Source: DATDAH01 sp963792205
GTDB taxonomy: Bacteria > Actinomycetota > Acidimicrobiia > Acidimicrobiales > DATDAH01
Length of the DNA: 64,000 nt
Reading direction: 5' to 3'
Assembly: GCA_963792205.1 (NCBI GenBank)
Contig: CAWBVI010000002.1
Coordinates: forward strand, 1,116,001 to 1,180,000
Of the stretch, positions 27,669 through 36,100 are shown piece after piece. The position numbers were made by a program, and so were the translations under genes. The notes beneath the pieces were generated by a model. The model was not told the origin of the DNA. It was given only the letters and a program-made list of their open reading frames with translations, and ran no database searches. Each line of letters opens with the position of its first letter. The stretch's first letter is position 1.

Positions 27669-28727
27669 ATGCCTTCCTTGCGTCCCTGCCGACTTGCCGG
27701 CGCCGCCCTGGCCGCCGCCGCCATCGTCGCCGTCACCGCCGCCCCGGCCGGGGCCTGCGGCGGGCTGGTGGGCGAGAACGGCACGATCCAGCTCACCAGG
27801 ACGTCCACCCTGGCCGCCTACCACGACGGCGTGGAGCGCTACGTGACGTCGTTCGAGTTCACCGGCACCGGTGAGTCGGTCGGGTCGATCATCCCGCTGC
27901 CCGGCATCCCCGACGACGTGGTGCGGGGCGGCGACTGGACCCTCCAGCGACTGGCCGAGGAGGTCGCACCCCCGGTGGACGAGCTGGCCGACGGTGATTC
28001 CGCCGAGGGCGCCGTCCGCCTGAGCGCGGAGGTCATCCTCGAGACCCAGATCGATGCCCTCGACATCACCGTCCTGCGCGGTGGCGGCGACGAGGTGGGC
28101 ACCTGGGCCCGGGACAACGGGTTCCTGCTCACGCCCGACGCCCCGGAGATGCTCGACTTCTACGGGCACCGCAGCGAGATCTTCATGGCCGCCCGCTTCG
28201 ACGCCTCGCGCGCCGCCGAGCTGGGCCAGGCCGCCGGCGACGGCACGCCCATCATGCTCACCATCCCGACCGACGCACCGTGGGTGCCGCTGCGGATCCT
28301 CAGCCTCGGCCTCGACGGCTCCGAGCTGGTGGAGGCCGACGTGTTCCTCCTCACCGACGAGGAGCCCGACCTGCTGGCGGGTGGGCCCGGCCTCTCCCTC
28401 GAGCGCAGCGAGCCGGCGAACGCGTCGCTGCTCGACGACCTGCGGTCCGACGTCGGCATGGAGTGGGTGCCCGAGGAGATGTGGTTCACCTACCTGGCGG
28501 TGGACGCGGAGGCCCGCGACCTCGACTACGACCTCGCCGTGTCGGCCGACGGCTCGACGCTGCCGACGCTGACCGACACCGGGGTGACGGCCCCCGAGAT
28601 CCGCATGGTCTCCGCTCCCGCCGCCGGGCTGCCGGTCTGGCCGCTGGCCGTCGGCGCGGTCACCGCCCTCGCCGTCCTGGTCTTCCTCCTCGCGGGCGGG
28701 CGTCGCGCCACCGCGGTGCCGGCATGA
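27669..28727 (+). CDS. DUF2330 secreted/membrane-anchored protein
   Basis: 352 aa. A signal peptide (residues 1-28, ending in APAGACGGL) is followed by a DUF2330 domain (about 30-320) and a single C-terminal transmembrane helix (about 323-343) with a short Arg-containing cytoplasmic end. The cysteine directly after the signal and the CGG motif are typical of DUF2330, a family without a known biochemical role that is exported and membrane-tethered. It overlaps the cupredoxin gene by 4 bp (ATGA), so the two are co-expressed. Confidence 0.82.
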   Translation: MPSLRPCRLAGAALAAAAIVAVTAAPAGACGGLVGENGTIQLTRTSTLAAYHDGVERYVTSFEFTGTGESVGSIIPLPGIPDDVVRGGDWTLQRLAEEVAPPVDELADGDSAEGAVRLSAEVILETQIDALDITVLRGGGDEVGTWARDNGFLLTPDAPEMLDFYGHRSEIFMAARFDASRAAELGQAAGDGTPIMLTIPTDAPWVPLRILSLGLDGSELVEADVFLLTDEEPDLLAGGPGLSLERSEPANASLLDDLRSDVGMEWVPEEMWFTYLAVDAEARDLDYDLAVSADGSTLPTLTDTGVTAPEIRMVSAPAAGLPVWPLAVGAVTALAVLVFLLAGGRRATAVPA

Positions 28728-29164
28728 ACCGGCTCGCCCGTGTCGGTTTGGCGATCGGGATGGGCGCACTGGTCGCCACGGTGGGCTACGCCGTCGAGGC
28801 CTCGGGATCGGAGCCGGACGTGCTGGGTCCCGGCGTGGTGCGGGTCGAGGTCGGCATCGAGAACAGCCGGTTCGACCTCGGGTCGGTCCGGGTGCAGCAG
28901 GGCACGCTGGTGGAGTTCGTCGTGCAGAACGACGACCCCATCGACCACGAGCTCGTGGTCGGCGACGACGACGTCCACCGGCGCCATGCCAACGGCACCG
29001 AGCGGCGGCACCCGCCCGTGCCGGGCGAGGTGAGCGTGGCCCCGGGCGATCGGGGCCTGACCTTCTACGAGTTCACCGAGGCGGGGTCCGTCATCTACGC
29101 CTGCCACCTCCCGGGCCACGTCGCCTACGGCATGCAGGGCCGCATCGAGGTCGTCCCGACCTGA
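28724..29164 (+). CDS. cupredoxin (plastocyanin-like copper protein)
   Basis: 146 aa from ATG 28724, overlapping the DUF2330 stop. An N-terminal hydrophobic segment (residues 5-24) serves as anchor or signal. The cupredoxin domain has the type 1 copper ligands in the usual order: His in DHELVV near residue 70, then Cys, His and Met in YACHLPGHVAYGM near the C-terminus. It should carry electrons or store copper outside the membrane. The coupling with DUF2330 suggests a shared role that I cannot define. Confidence 0.85.
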   Translation: MNRLARVGLAIGMGALVATVGYAVEASGSEPDVLGPGVVRVEVGIENSRFDLGSVRVQQGTLVEFVVQNDDPIDHELVVGDDDVHRRHANGTERRHPPVPGEVSVAPGDRGLTFYEFTEAGSVIYACHLPGHVAYGMQGRIEVVPT

Positions 29165-29165
29165 C

Positions 29166-30131
29166 TCACGCCGGTGGCGTCATGGTGACCACGACCTTGC
29201 CCAGCGCGTGACCCTCACCGACGTGGGCGAGGGCGGCGGGTGCGTCGTCGAGCCCGAACGTGCGGTCGATGTGGATGCCGACCTCGCCCTTGACGCACAG
29301 GTCGGCGAGCGGCTCGAAGTGGGCGGGCCCGTCTTTCACCGCGAGCACGCCGATCCGGCGGCCCGTGAGTCGGCCGGCGATCGAGCCGATCGTCAGCACG
29401 CGCAGCAGCGCGGAGACGGATCCACCGACGCAGCGGTAGCGGCCGCCATCCGCGAGTGCTCGGCGGTAGGCGAACACCGACCGGTGCGCGACGAGGTCGA
29501 GGATCAGGTCGTAGGGCGGGGCGGAGCGGGTGAAGTCCTCAGCGCGGTAGTCGATCACCTCGTCCGCGCCCAGCGACCGCATGAACTCGAGCTTGGCGGC
29601 GTTGTCGACCCCGGTCACGTGCGCTCCGAGTCGCTTGGCGAGCTGGATGGCGAACGAGCCCGACCCGCCACCGGCCCCGTTGACCAGCACCCGGCGGCCG
29701 GCCGCGGCGCCGTCCGTTCCTTGCCACGCGATGGCTCCGGCCTGGGGGATCGTCGAGGCCTCCGCGAAGGTCAGTTCCGCGGGCTTGAGGGCGAGCGCAG
29801 ACTCGGCGGCGACCGCGTACTCCGCGAAGCCGCCCTTCAGCGCGAGGTTGTCGCCGTACACCTCGTCACCGGGCCGGAACCGCGTCGCGCCATCGCCGAC
29901 CGCGTCGACCCACCCGGCGATGTCCGAGCCCAGCGTGGGGCGCGCCGGCGAGCGCAGTCCGCCCAGCCGGGCGTACAACGGCGAGCCCCGCAGCGTCTCC
30001 CAGTCGCTGAGGTTGACCGATGTCGCCGCGACGCGGATGAGCACCTGCCCGGCGGCGGGGGACGGCGTCGGGACGTCTTCGACCCGCAGCACCTCAGGCG
30101 GGCCGTAGCGCTCGTAGACGACCGCCCTCAT
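29166..30131 (-). CDS. NAD(P)-dependent quinone-oxidoreductase-like protein (MDR family, zinc-free)
   Basis: 321 aa. A medium-chain dehydrogenase/reductase without the structural zinc cysteines: MRAVVYERYGPPEVLRVEDVP start, GSDIAGWVDAVGDGA near residue 70, cofactor site VLVNGAGGGSGSFAIQLAKRLGA near 148, and a C-terminal GKVVVTMTPP. It probably reduces quinones or enones with NADPH in the cytoplasm. Convergent with the cupredoxin gene, 1 bp apart, and 6 bp downstream of the ABC permease on the same strand. Confidence 0.85.
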   Translation of the reverse strand: MRAVVYERYGPPEVLRVEDVPTPSPAAGQVLIRVAATSVNLSDWETLRGSPLYARLGGLRSPARPTLGSDIAGWVDAVGDGATRFRPGDEVYGDNLALKGGFAEYAVAAESALALKPAELTFAEASTIPQAGAIAWQGTDGAAAGRRVLVNGAGGGSGSFAIQLAKRLGAHVTGVDNAAKLEFMRSLGADEVIDYRAEDFTRSAPPYDLILDLVAHRSVFAYRRALADGGRYRCVGGSVSALLRVLTIGSIAGRLTGRRIGVLAVKDGPAHFEPLADLCVKGEVGIHIDRTFGLDDAPAALAHVGEGHALGKVVVTMTPPA

Positions 30132-30137
30132 CGCTGG

Positions 30138-30893
30138 TCAGTCGTAGTTGTTGATGGCGCGGACGTTCAGCGACACCGCCAGGACGAGGCCGACGAGGAG
30201 CACGGCGGCGCAGGTGAGGAGGACGTCGGCCTCGAAGCCCTCGAGGATCAGCGAGCGGGCCGCCTCCATGATGTAGGTCACCGGGTTCAGGGACGCGGCG
30301 ATCTCCATCGGTCGGGTGAGTTGTTCCCGGGGCACGAAGTTCGGCGTGAGGAACAGCAGCGGGAAGAAGATGAAGCTGGCCGAGTTGGTGGCCGCCGCGC
30401 TGCGGGTCTTCATGGCGACCAACTGCATGAAACCGGCGAAGACCGTGGCCCAGGTGGCCATGATGACCACCAGCAGGAGGAACCCGGCCACGCCGCTCTC
30501 GATGCGGACGCCGAAGAGGATCCCGACGCCGATGATGACCGAGGTGACGAAGATCATCTTGAAGGACTCCGACAGCAGGCGACCGAGCACGATCGCATGG
30601 CGCGGGATCGGTGTCGCCCGGAGCTTGTCGAAGTAGCCCCCCTCGATCTCCTCGACGAGGAAGAGGGCGGCGGTGCCGAAGGAGGCCGCGGTCAGCAGCG
30701 CCGTCGGCAGGGTGAAGGCGGCGTAGCTCTGACCCTCGAGGAACGGGGTGTCGGCGCTGGGGAAGATCTTCCCGGCCTGACCGATGTTCACGACGAAGAA
30801 GAAGAGCGGGATGAAGAACACCGGCATCAGGGACTCGGGGGAGCGGGCTCCCTCGACGACCGCCCGGCGGGTGAGCACGAGGGTCTCGGTCAC
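30138..30893 (-). CDS. ABC-2 type exporter permease (DrrB-like)
   Basis: 251 aa from GTG 30893, which overlaps the ATPase stop by 4 bp. Six hydrophobic segments, a cytoplasmic coupling-type segment EEIEGGYFDKLRATPIPRHAI near residue 85, and the ABC-2 signature around NPVTYIMEAARSLILEGF near residue 200. With the upstream ATPase it would form a daunorubicin-resistance-type efflux pump. The exported compound is unknown. Confidence 0.88.
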   Translation of the reverse strand: MTETLVLTRRAVVEGARSPESLMPVFFIPLFFFVVNIGQAGKIFPSADTPFLEGQSYAAFTLPTALLTAASFGTAALFLVEEIEGGYFDKLRATPIPRHAIVLGRLLSESFKMIFVTSVIIGVGILFGVRIESGVAGFLLLVVIMATWATVFAGFMQLVAMKTRSAAATNSASFIFFPLLFLTPNFVPREQLTRPMEIAASLNPVTYIMEAARSLILEGFEADVLLTCAAVLLVGLVLAVSLNVRAINNYD

Positions 30894-31687
30894 GCCTGCA
30901 CCTCCTGGACATCGCCTTCCTGTCGTTCCCGGGTGCGACCGGTGGCGTCGAGGAACACCTCGTCGAGGGTCGGGTCGTGGTCCAGGCCCGCTCGTTGGCG
31001 CAGGTCGGCCTTCAGCTCGGCCGGCGAGCCCTCGTTGACGATGCGGCCGTCGTCGATGATGGCCAGCCGATCGCAGAGCTGGTCGGCCTCCTCGAGGTAC
31101 TGGGTGGTGAGGAAGACCGTCGTCCCCTGCTCGTTGATGCTGCGGACCTCGTCCCACATCACCAGGCGGCTGCCCGGGTCGAGGCCGGTGGTGGGCTCAT
31201 CGAGGAAGAGCACGTCGGGCCGGTGCACGAGGGCCGACGCGAGATCGAGCCGGCGCTTCATGCCCCCGGAGTAGCCCTTGATCGACCGGTCGGCGGCGTC
31301 GACCAGCTCGACCAGCTCCAGCAGCTCCTGGGCCCGGTCGGCGGCCTCGACCGCGTTCATGCCGAACAGGCGGCCCTGCAGCACGAGGAGCTCCCGGCCC
31401 TTCTGGCGGTCGTCCAGGCCGGCCTCCTGCAGCGCCACGCCGATCTTGGTCCGGACGCCCGACGGGTCGGAGGCCACATCGATCCCGGCCACCGTCGCCG
31501 AACCGGAGGTGATCGACAGCAGGGTGGTCAGCATCCGGACGGTCGTGGACTTCCCCGCCCCGTTCGGCCCGAGGAAGCCGAAGACCTCGCCCTCCGCCAC
31601 TCGGAGGTCGACGCCGTTCACCGCGTCGATGTCGCCCTCCTTCGACGTGTAGCGCTTCGTCAGCGCGGTCGCCTCGATCGCCGCCAT
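30890..31687 (-). CDS. ABC exporter ATP-binding protein (DrrA-like)
   Basis: 265 aa. Walker A GPNGAGKST (residues 40-48), signature YSGGMKRRLDLA near 139, Walker B VLFLDEPTTGLDP near 159, and H-loop replaced by Gln in LTTQYLEEAD, which is usual in the DrrA subgroup. The C-terminal DrrA tail region (PTLDEVFLDATGR) is present. It powers the adjacent permease. A perfect 18-bp inverted repeat overlaps its leader at 31696-31713. Confidence 0.9.
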   Translation of the reverse strand: MAAIEATALTKRYTSKEGDIDAVNGVDLRVAEGEVFGFLGPNGAGKSTTVRMLTTLLSITSGSATVAGIDVASDPSGVRTKIGVALQEAGLDDRQKGRELLVLQGRLFGMNAVEAADRAQELLELVELVDAADRSIKGYSGGMKRRLDLASALVHRPDVLFLDEPTTGLDPGSRLVMWDEVRSINEQGTTVFLTTQYLEEADQLCDRLAIIDDGRIVNEGSPAELKADLRQRAGLDHDPTLDEVFLDATGRTRERQEGDVQEVQA

Positions 31688-31695
31688 GGGTCCTC

Positions 31696-31713
31696 CTTCG
31701 TCGTCGGACGAAG
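31696..31713. promoter_or_regulatory. inverted repeat in the leader of the ABC exporter operon
   Basis: CTTCGTC-GTCG-GACGAAG has perfect 7-bp arms and lies 9-26 bases before the ATPase start, covering the AAGGAGGAC ribosome site region. It could be a repressor operator (TetR- or MarR-like) or a small hairpin masking the ribosome site. A second, weaker ATCGA...TCGAT repeat lies just upstream at about 31722-31740. Confidence 0.4.
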
Positions 31714-31771
31714 ATCCTAACGATCGAACACATGATCGATGGCGGGGTTTCTCTTGGTGAGCACGGTCGAG

Positions 31772-32815
31772 CTACGAGGCGTTGAGCACGTAGCGGGTGC
31801 CGACGACGCTGGGGGCGTAGCCGGCCGGGCTGAACGCGTCGGCGAGCTGGGCGGCGGCTCGCCAGCCGGTGCAGTGGCCTGGTGCGACGAGCCTTGGGGC
31901 GACGAGGTCGGTCAGGTCTCGCACGGTCGGTTCGATGCGGTTCTCGACGGTGGTGCCGGCGAGGTGGTAGCCGCCCAGGAGGACATCGATCGGCTCGTCG
32001 GGAAGCAGACGCCGGGCTTCGAGACCGACGTTGACGACGCCGGCGTGGGAACAGGCGGTGAGAACCGTTGTGCCGCGGCCCCGGACGTTGGCGGCGAGGA
32101 ATCGCTCGTCGTGGATCTCTGGGTCCGGGGTCACCTGACCGCCGCGCCAGGTGTGGTGTCCAGGCAAGCCGATCTCGTAGCTGGTTTGGCGTGGGATGTC
32201 GCCGCTGGAGAGAAAGAGACCGGCGACCTCGTGGACCTCGGCGTCGGTGATGACATGGCCGCCAGCCGTCTCGATGGCATCGAAGCTGGGCTCCGGGGGC
32301 AGCATGGCGAAGACGTCCAAAGGTGTGAGGATCCCGCGTTGGTCCGGCCTATCAGGGTGCACGTCGACGATGAGCGGGGCGTGACCCGCCGCGTGGCGCG
32401 CCGCGGCGATCGCGGCGACGACGGCCGTCATGGCGCCGGAGTGGTCCCAGTGCCAATGCGAGAGGAACAAGACCTCGATGCTGGACAGGTCGATGCTCAG
32501 GCGCTCGGCGTTCGCGAGCCACACGTCGCCGTAGGGGCCGATATCGAACAGCACCGTTGCCGTTCGCTGCCCCTGACGCGCGGTGGCGAGAGCGGAGAAG
32601 CCGTGACACGCAACGCAGAGGTGGTCGAACGCGACGACGCAGTCATGCCCGTCGTGTTCGGCGCTCGGGGGAATGCTCCCGAGGAGGTAGGCCAACTCGG
32701 GAAGCTGCGGAACACCCGGGGCGATGCTCGAGAGCGTGTCCGTCGCATTGTCGACGACGATGGTGACGGTGAGCTCGTCGAGGGGGACCGCCGCGGCTTC
32801 GACGGGGGGCGTCAT
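31772..32815 (-). CDS. metallo-beta-lactamase-fold hydrolase
   Basis: 347 aa. Zinc-binding motif HWHWDHSG near residue 119, followed by distant histidines HxxGVVN (ACSHAGVVN near 261), GGYHLAG near 286 and a late APGHCTGW near 315. This set and the length match MBL enzymes annotated as 7,8-dihydropterin-6-methyl-4-(beta-D-ribofuranosyl)aminobenzene-phosphate synthase-like. Substrate is uncertain. It stands alone, divergent from a small NTF2-like gene 251 bp away; that intergenic stretch shows no other gene. Confidence 0.82.
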   Translation of the reverse strand: MTPPVEAAAVPLDELTVTIVVDNATDTLSSIAPGVPQLPELAYLLGSIPPSAEHDGHDCVVAFDHLCVACHGFSALATARQGQRTATVLFDIGPYGDVWLANAERLSIDLSSIEVLFLSHWHWDHSGAMTAVVAAIAAARHAAGHAPLIVDVHPDRPDQRGILTPLDVFAMLPPEPSFDAIETAGGHVITDAEVHEVAGLFLSSGDIPRQTSYEIGLPGHHTWRGGQVTPDPEIHDERFLAANVRGRGTTVLTACSHAGVVNVGLEARRLLPDEPIDVLLGGYHLAGTTVENRIEPTVRDLTDLVAPRLVAPGHCTGWRAAAQLADAFSPAGYAPSVVGTRYVLNAS

Positions 32816-33066
32816 GGACTCATGGTCCCAGGCGATGAGGAATCGCGGCGCCGGACGCGATCCAGGCGACGACCGACCTTTGATTGAAGCCCATCGCGCC
32901 GGACCTCGACCGGGCCCAGTACCGATACCTCCAACACGATGCGAGCCTACGATCTACGACTTCGCGAGGTCCGTGCGGGAATGATGATGACCTCATCGGC
33001 GCTTGCGTAGTGGAGACGCGGTCGCAGAGAAGCCGTCTGGCTGCTCGGGCGAGGAGGACAGTCGTG

Positions 33067-33423
33067 ATGGACCACACGTCGCCGCCGGGCGCCGGGACGG
33101 CGCTTCCCGAGGTCATCCGCCAGTACTTGGACGCCCATGACCGCCGCGACACGGACACCGCCCTCTCGGCCTTCGCAGCCGACGCCGTCGTCCATGACGA
33201 CGGCCAGGAGCACCACGGCCGCCACGAGATCCGCACCTGGTTGTCGTCGACGTCGACGCGCTACACGTTCACCCGAACCCTCACCGAAGTGGGTGCTCTC
33301 GACGCCCACACCTGGGTCGCCACGAACCATCTCGAGGGTGACTTCCCTGGGGGTGTAGTCGACCTCCAGTACCGGTTCACCTTGTCGCAGGACCACATCG
33401 ATGCGCTCATCATCAGCCCTTGA
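33067..33423 (+). CDS. NTF2-like / SnoaL-type small protein
   Basis: 118 aa from ATG 33067 with GAGGAGGAC upstream. The frame is open further upstream, but nothing there looks conserved. VIRQYLDAHDRRDTDTALSAFAADAVVHDDGQEHHGRHEIRTWL is followed by a beta-rich second half ending in LQYRFTLSQDHIDALIISP, the cone-shaped NTF2-like fold. Family members bind or isomerise small hydrophobic ligands, and no activity can be assigned. A small membrane protein gene follows 33 bp later. Confidence 0.75.
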   Translation: MDHTSPPGAGTALPEVIRQYLDAHDRRDTDTALSAFAADAVVHDDGQEHHGRHEIRTWLSSTSTRYTFTRTLTEVGALDAHTWVATNHLEGDFPGGVVDLQYRFTLSQDHIDALIISP

Positions 33424-33456
33424 GGCACGGGTTCGGCCGACGCACTTGGAGGAGAC

Positions 33457-33819
33457 ATGAACCTCGGACGCGCGAGCAGCGTGGCGCTCATGTTGTCGGG
33501 CGTCGCCGGCGCCGTGGCACCGGAGCGCGTGGCGGCGGCCCTCGATCTGTCACCGGGCTCGAGTCGGGGCGTCGCCGAGGTACGAGCCGGCGTGGGCGGG
33601 ACCTACGCGGCGCTCGGGGCGTGGGCACTGGTCTCTCGTGATCCGTCAGCCCAGATCGCGGTTGGGGTGACCTGGCTCGGCGCGGCAGCCCTGCGCGTGG
33701 CGTCGCTGGCGATCGATCGGCCGCGCACCGACGTGACGTACTGGAGCTACCTCACCGCCGAGGTCGGTCTTGGCGTGGCGGCACTCGCGACCGCGAAGCG
33801 ACGCGAGCGCAGGATCTGA
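33457..33819 (+). CDS. small membrane protein, DUF4345/DUF4267-like
   Basis: 120 aa from ATG 33457, with GGAGGAGAC 6 bases upstream. Three to four short hydrophobic segments separated by GVAEVRAGVGGTYAALGAWAL (about residues 37-57) and ending with a basic tail (AKRRERRI). The GxxEVRAxxGG pattern recalls small DUF4345-type membrane proteins, but I assign it only loosely. It is probably co-transcribed with the NTF2-like gene. Confidence 0.6.
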   Translation: MNLGRASSVALMLSGVAGAVAPERVAAALDLSPGSSRGVAEVRAGVGGTYAALGAWALVSRDPSAQIAVGVTWLGAAALRVASLAIDRPRTDVTYWSYLTAEVGLGVAALATAKRRERRI

Positions 33820-33858
33820 ACCGACCGGACTTGTCGCGATGTTGTGGGTATGGATTGC

Positions 33859-34135
33859 TCAGGTGGGGTTGCGGTAGCGGAGGTACACGGCACCGCTGGC
33901 AAATCGGCGCTCGTCCACCAACTCGAGCTCGGCGCGCGTGTCCGTCGGTAGCGCCGGCTTGCCGCCACCGAGGAGCACGGGATAGATGAACAGGTGGCAC
34001 TCATCGACCAGCCCGCCCTTGAACGCGTGCGCCGCGAGGTTCGCGCCGCCGACGAACAGATCATCGGTGGCCGACCGCTTCATGTCCCGCACGGAGTCCG
34101 GGTCGAAGGCGCGCTCGAGCCGAGTCCTGGCCGTC
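33859..34135 (-). pseudogene. remnant of a dihydrofolate-reductase-family (RibD_C) gene
   Basis: Only the C-terminal half is recognisable: RTRLERAFDPDSVRDMKRSA, LFVGGANLAAHAFKGGLVDE, FIYPVLLGGGKPALP and RRFASGAVYLRYRNPT, ending at 33859. The N-terminal part with the cofactor-binding start is absent. Upstream of about 34135 the frame is unrelated, and the next gene starts at 34251 on the other strand. It cannot make a full enzyme. Confidence 0.65.
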
Positions 34136-34250
34136 GACGCGGCGCGGTCTGGGGCGTCGGCTGCTCTGAGGCGAGGCGGCTGGCAGCGCCGTCTGCCGCG
34201 GACATCCATGCGGATAGCTTTCGGTCCGTCGACGTACTCGGGAGTGTGAC

Positions 34251-34709
34251 ATGAGCTACGCAGTGGACTTCGTCAACGTCTCCACCGTCGGCCTGGAGTC
34301 GTCGCCGGTGGCGGCCGCACTGGCCGGGCTGCGGGCGAACGAGGCTCGCTACTTCAAGAACAAGTACGACCACGTCTTCACCGTCGAACCGGCCGCCAAG
34401 GCCAAGAAGGCGATCGACTGGGTGCATCGAATCCTCGAGGAGGAGCGCGACATCGTCATCGCTTCGCCCCCACTCGAGGCGACGAGCTTCGAGGTCGAGG
34501 ACATCCGGTGGACCTATGTGTTCTACGAGAGCGGGCTCTCGATCAACGTGTTGCTCGACGAACCGAAGAACAAGCGAGCGGTCGGGTTCAAGCTCTCCGA
34601 AGGGATGGAGGTCCCCGCCGAGCTCGGCTCCTTCAAGTTCGCCAGACAGAAGTCGAAGCTGGCCGGGACCATTCGCGGCTCGTACTTCGTGATCAAGGGC
34701 GACTACTGA
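34251..34709 (+). CDS. uncharacterised 152-aa protein
   Basis: ATG 34251 to TGA 34709, soluble, with no signal or membrane segment. It is lysine-richer than its neighbours (YFKNKYDHVFTVEPAAKAKKA; FKFARQKSKLAG). Codon use is less GC-extreme than in the core genes, in keeping with an accessory region. I recognise no family. It lies between two gene remnants. Confidence 0.5.
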   Translation: MSYAVDFVNVSTVGLESSPVAAALAGLRANEARYFKNKYDHVFTVEPAAKAKKAIDWVHRILEEERDIVIASPPLEATSFEVEDIRWTYVFYESGLSINVLLDEPKNKRAVGFKLSEGMEVPAELGSFKFARQKSKLAGTIRGSYFVIKGDY

Positions 34710-34930
34710 GCCCGGCGGGTCGCGATCCGAGGTCGTCCGGAAGTCGCTCGCCGTGCCAGCTCGCGGACGGCGAGGGCGGGTCGTGCTCTCGTTGCATGAG
34801 GAGCGCGGCGAGGGCTGCTCCGGCCACCACTGCGCCCATGAGGCTGAGCGTGGCGTAGCCGACGATGCCGACGACGACCCCCGAGACCGTTCCGCCGGCA
34901 CCACCGAGAACGAGCTGGTGATCGTGATCG
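34693..34930 (-). pseudogene. possible remnant of an MFS-type transporter C-terminus
   Basis: In one minus-strand frame a hydrophobic stretch reads LVLGGAGGTVSGVVVGIVGY followed by ATLSLMGAVVAGAALAALLMQ and a hydrophilic tail to a stop at 34693. This looks like the last two helices of a major facilitator protein. A neighbouring frame reads PMDLGTAITITSSFSVV directly upstream, so a frameshift near 34918 and loss of the rest of the gene are implied. The evidence is only the hydrophobic pattern. Confidence 0.35.
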
Positions 34931-34951
34931 CCGTCCCGAGGTCCATCGGCG

Positions 34952-35668
34952 TCAGCCGCGGCTGGCGGCCAACTCGGCCGGGGTCATCCCGGCGAGGTCG
35001 CGGCACTCCCGGTTCAGGTGGGGCTGGTCGGCGAAGCCGCCCTGCGCTGCGGCCGTGGCCAGGTCGTCGCCCCGGTCGACCCGGTCCAGGAAGGACCGGA
35101 AGCGCAGGACCCGTTGCAGGGTCTTCGGCCCGTAGCCCACGGCAGCATGGAAGCGGCGCCGCAGCTGACGCTCGCTGATCCCGGTGGCGGCCCGGACCTC
35201 GTCCAGTCGCCGGGCGGGATCGGCCAGCAGGGTCACGGCCTCGCTGACCGCGGGATCGAGTGCTGCGGCGTCCAGAGCGTTGGCGGCGACGACGGTCATT
35301 GCGTCGATCGCCTCGGCCGGGCTCAGATCCGGCCGCAGGGCGGCATCAGTGGCGGGCGAGAGCTCGACGGCGGGCACTCGCTGGTCGAGGATCTCGTCCA
35401 GAGGGAGGCCGAGGCCCGCCGCCCCGGCCCCGGGGCGGAAGCGCAGACCCACCAAGTTGGTGCCCGCCGGGAAGTCATTGGTCACGGGTCCGGTGTCCGG
35501 CCCGGCCACGAACGCCCCAGCGCCCTGGCGCCAGATGAGGTCGGTGCACCCGTCGGGCAGCACCGTGCCGCTGAACGCTCCGCTGATGCGGTGGGTCCAG
35601 AGGCAGGCCACCGCTTCGGCCAGGTCGGGCGGTGGCGCCCACTCCCGGTAGGCCGGTTCGACGGGCAC
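34952..35668 (-). CDS. AraC-family regulator with DUF6597-type N-terminal domain
   Basis: 238 aa from GTG 35668. The N-terminus (YREWAPPPDLAEAVACLWTHR, then TVLPDGCTDLIW and GLRFRPGAGA) is the DUF6597-like sensory domain of AraC proteins. The C-terminus is a double helix-turn-helix with the first helix set around RLDEVRAATGISERQLRRRF and the second around GGFADQPHLNRECRDLAGMTPAEL. It is divergent from a VOC gene with 59 bp between starts, so regulation of that gene is plausible. Confidence 0.83.
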   Translation of the reverse strand: MPVEPAYREWAPPPDLAEAVACLWTHRISGAFSGTVLPDGCTDLIWRQGAGAFVAGPDTGPVTNDFPAGTNLVGLRFRPGAGAAGLGLPLDEILDQRVPAVELSPATDAALRPDLSPAEAIDAMTVVAANALDAAALDPAVSEAVTLLADPARRLDEVRAATGISERQLRRRFHAAVGYGPKTLQRVLRFRSFLDRVDRGDDLATAAAQGGFADQPHLNRECRDLAGMTPAELAASRG

Positions 35669-35727
35669 AGGACCAGTGTGGCCGTTTCGTCCAAGACCTC
35701 GACGGTGGGTGGTGCTTGGCTGGGTCC

Positions 35728-36090
35728 ATGGCACTCGAACTGCAAGGGCTCCGATCGCTCATCCATCCCGTCGAGGACGTCGACGCGGCCAAGGCGTGGT
35801 GGGCCGAGCTCCTCGGCTTCGGCCCGTACTTCGACGAGCCGACCTATGTCGGCTTCGAGGTGGCGGGCTACGAGCTCGGCCTGTTCCCGGGAGGCGATCC
35901 CGCCGACGGTGCGATCGTCTACTGGGGAGTCGACGATCCCGACGCCGCGATCGCGGCCGCCGTCGGGTTGGGAGCGACCGAGCACACACCCGTGACCGAC
36001 GTCGGCAACGGCATCCGCATGGGTGACGTCCGCACGCCGCAGGGCAGCATCGTCGGCTTCATCCACAACCCGCACTTCCAGCTCCCCTGA
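35728..36090 (+). CDS. VOC-superfamily protein
   Basis: 120 aa from ATG 35728. Typical glyoxalase/bleomycin-resistance layout: LRSLIHPVEDVDAAKAWWAE at the start, YWGVDDPDAAIAAAVGLGA in the middle, DVRTPQGSIVGFIHNPHF at the end with a likely metal-site region. It may bind or modify a small molecule. It is paired head-to-head with the AraC regulator, a common arrangement for inducible resistance or modification genes. Confidence 0.8.
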   Translation: MALELQGLRSLIHPVEDVDAAKAWWAELLGFGPYFDEPTYVGFEVAGYELGLFPGGDPADGAIVYWGVDDPDAAIAAAVGLGATEHTPVTDVGNGIRMGDVRTPQGSIVGFIHNPHFQLP

Positions 36091-36100
36091 GGGAGCGAGG

